Under the pieces are notes generated by a model, which saw only the letters and a list, made by a program, of their open reading frames with translations, had not been told where the DNA came from and did no database searches. Both the position numbers and the translations under genes were made by a program. DNA of 8,613 nucleotides from an uncultured Chitinophagaceae bacterium (GTDB lineage Bacteria > Bacteroidota > Bacteroidia > Chitinophagales > Chitinophagaceae): assembly GCA_946885665.1 (NCBI GenBank), contig CAMPGT010000166.1, positions 1-8,613 of the forward strand, in the 5' to 3' direction. Positions 7,029 to 8,613 of this stretch are shown piece by piece; within the stretch, counting starts at the first letter, position 1, and every line of letters starts with the position of its first letter.

Positions 7029-8501
7029 ATGCTTATTCGCCTTCGAAATAGTTTTGTTTGCTGTGCCGCGTCTCTCTTCTTTTTTGCCCTTAGTCATTTG
7101 TCGGTTGCGCAAATTCCTTCCGGCATGACCGGTGTACGACCCGTAGAAATAGACAGCGTATTGCTGAACCCGGGAATCGGCTTCATGACCTTTCAGCATT
7201 TTAATGGCGACAGTTTATTTCCCGGTGCAGGGTGGAAGGAAGGTTATCCCATCGAATACCAATCCGCGGGCGACTACCGGAATAAGCATTACCCGCAAAC
7301 GGCAATTGCCTATTGGCGGGTTTACTGGCGATACCTGCAGCCGGAGAAAAATGTTATCCGTTGGGATATGATTGACCGGGCGCTCGATAGTGCAAGGCAA
7401 CGCGGTCAGCGATTGCTGCTGCGCGTCGCACCTTATGGGTCGAGCCGTCCCGCTTCGGATGTGCCCGATTGGTACCGGAAAATGGTCGGTCCGGGAGTGG
7501 ATTTTGTCTACAATAATCCGGTCAATAAATGGGTGGTGGATGCAAACGATCCGCGGTATGCTGAAAACTTCGGCAACTTCATTCGGGAGTTAGGAAAGCG
7601 ATATGATGGTCACCCCGGCCTGGAAGCGGTGGACCTTTCGATCGTCGGAGCGTGGGGCGAAGGTGCGGGCTCCGAGCTCCTGACCGACGCGGCAATGCAC
7701 GGTCTCATCGATGCGTACACTAAATCCTTTACGCACACGCCGCTGTTGGCGCTGCTCATGGATGAAAAAACCAATAGGTATGCCGCCGACAATGGCGTTG
7801 AAGTGGGGTGGCGCGCCGACTGTCTCGGCGATCTCGGATTCTGGGCAAAGGATCAAAACGGCTGGACGCACATGTTTGATTATTATCCGCAGTCCATCAT
7901 TGAATACGGCCTTCGCGATACGTGGAAGCATGCGCCGGTCAGTTTTGAAATTTGCGGCACGCTCTTATCCTGGAGAGATGAACAACGGTATCGCGAAAAG
8001 GAAGTGAAATATATTTTCGACGAGGCGCTCAAATGGCACATTTCTACTTTCAATGCGAAATCCTCTGCTGTTCCTGCCGAATGGAAACCGCTTGTCGACG
8101 AATGGCTCAAAAGAATGGGTTACCGGTTTGTCCTGAAGCGGTTTAAATATCCGGGCCTTGTGAATCGACGCGAAAAATTTGCATTCGAATCGTGGTGGGA
8201 AAATAAGGGTGTGGCTCCCTGCTACATCAACTATCCCCTTGCAATACGTTTACACCGGAATAATTATTCGCGGGTGTTCGTCACAGACGCGGACATACGC
8301 AACTGGCTGCCCGGTGATAATCTTTTCAATTCCTATTTTTTCATTCCTCCCGACATGCCCGGTGGCGAGTACCAGGTCGAAGTGGCCATTATTGATAAGA
8401 ACACCACGCCCGGGCAACTGCCTCTGCCGAAAGTAAAACTGGCCATCGCCGGAGTCGCGCCTGACGGCTGGTATCCGCTGGGCCGCGTGACAGTAAAGTA
8501 A
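7029..8501 (+). CDS. Secreted DUF4874/DUF4832-like TIM-barrel protein, putative glycoside hydrolase
   Basis: A 490-residue exported protein with a signal peptide (residues 1-27, cleavage predicted after LSVA). The mature part starts with the NPGIGFMTF motif (47-55), typical of the DUF4874/DUF4832 group as I recall it. It then shows strand-like segments of a clan-A-type barrel: AIAYWRVYWRYLQPE (93-106), LLLRVAPYG (129-137), VDLSIVGAWGEGAG (201-214), LLALLMDE (239-246), APVSFEICG (302-310) and HISTFNAKSSAVP (337-349). E211 after the fourth strand and E307 after the seventh are candidate acid/base and nucleophile of a retaining glycosidase. Residues about 365-490 look like a C-terminal beta-sandwich. 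No activity is established for the family that I can name, so the enzymatic role is inference from motif geometry and from the neighbouring GH20 and propeller genes. ATG 7029 is supported by the signal peptide immediately following; no strong ribosome binding site is seen. Confidence 0.8.
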   Translation: MLIRLRNSFVCCAASLFFFALSHLSVAQIPSGMTGVRPVEIDSVLLNPGIGFMTFQHFNGDSLFPGAGWKEGYPIEYQSAGDYRNKHYPQTAIAYWRVYWRYLQPEKNVIRWDMIDRALDSARQRGQRLLLRVAPYGSSRPASDVPDWYRKMVGPGVDFVYNNPVNKWVVDANDPRYAENFGNFIRELGKRYDGHPGLEAVDLSIVGAWGEGAGSELLTDAAMHGLIDAYTKSFTHTPLLALLMDEKTNRYAADNGVEVGWRADCLGDLGFWAKDQNGWTHMFDYYPQSIIEYGLRDTWKHAPVSFEICGTLLSWRDEQRYREKEVKYIFDEALKWHISTFNAKSSAVPAEWKPLVDEWLKRMGYRFVLKRFKYPGLVNRREKFAFESWWENKGVAPCYINYPLAIRLHRNNYSRVFVTDADIRNWLPGDNLFNSYFFIPPDMPGGEYQVEVAIIDKNTTPGQLPLPKVKLAIAGVAPDGWYPLGRVTVK

Positions 8502-8570
8502 TCGAAAGAAAAAACATTTTTCGTGTAAATTTTCTTGGCAAGCACTTATTTAGTTTATTATCAATATTTT
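8502..8570. other. Short AT-rich intergenic gap
   Basis: These 69 bp hold a weak AT-rich inverted repeat, CGAAAGA (8503-8509) against TTTTTCG (8517-8523) with one G-T pair and a 7-base loop, just after the stop codon. It might act as a modest terminator, but it has little GC in the stem and no clean following U-run. No convincing promoter box precedes the next gene: TAGTTTAT at 8551-8558 is two bases off the Bacteroidota -7 consensus. Confidence 0.3.
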
Positions 8571-8613
8571 ATGATTACTATTGAACGCGGTCCCAAGGCC
8601 CACAAGCTTACAT
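8571..8613 (+). CDS. Start of an unidentified gene, truncated by the window edge
   Basis: ATG 8571 opens a frame of 14 complete codons (MITIERGPKAHKLT) running off the window. It follows an AT-rich gap and is on the same strand as the DUF4832-like gene. The fragment is too short for family assignment. It has no hydrophobic start, so a cytosolic protein is more likely than an exported one. It could also be a chance open frame. Confidence 0.45.
   Translation, partial: MITIERGPKAHKLT

Noticed and set aside
8503..8523. Hairpin after the DUF4832-like gene as an intrinsic terminator
   Set aside because: The stem is nearly all A-T with one G-T pair and no uninterrupted T-run follows, so it is not called as a terminator.

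Overview
The window looks like chromosomal DNA from a heterotrophic Bacteroidota species, probably near Chitinophagaceae (inference). Reasons are the protein families, the exported glycan-active enzymes, the AT-rich gaps between genes of balanced base composition, and the lack of strong Shine-Dalgarno sequences. No 16S rRNA, tRNA, mobile element or CRISPR is present to fix the taxon.

Layout: (1) 3-2209, plus strand, a tight, overlapping run of three genes: the 3' end of a PfkB-family sugar kinase, a class II (GatY/KbaY-like) ketose-bisphosphate aldolase, and an exported amidohydrolase_2-type metal hydrolase. (2) 2228-6901, minus strand, convergent with the first run: a hexosaminidase-D-like GH20 enzyme (2228-4456), preceded in transcription order by a large Asp-box beta-propeller protein that is cut in two by one in-frame TAA (6110-6112). 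(3) 6902-7028, an AT-rich divergent gap of 127 bp. (4) 7029-8501, plus strand, a secreted TIM-barrel protein resembling DUF4874/DUF4832 proteins, with two candidate catalytic glutamates. (5) 8502-8613, a short AT-rich gap and the first 14 codons of another gene.

Working together (inference): the secreted proteins (GH20, Asp-box propeller, DUF4832-like protein, amidohydrolase) would act on a glycan or its decorations outside the cytoplasm. The kinase and aldolase would split the phosphorylated sugar into triose phosphates in the cytosol. Eukaryotic hexosaminidase D prefers GalNAc, and PfkB plus GatY is the usual lower half of the tagatose-6-phosphate route, so a galactosaminide or GalNAc-containing glycan is the best guess. 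No SusC/SusD transporter pair lies in the window, so it cannot be called a complete polysaccharide utilisation locus.

The most notable observations are the single nonsense codon in an otherwise open 802-residue propeller gene, the unassigned GH-like DUF4832 protein, and the exported amidohydrolase translationally coupled to cytosolic catabolic genes.
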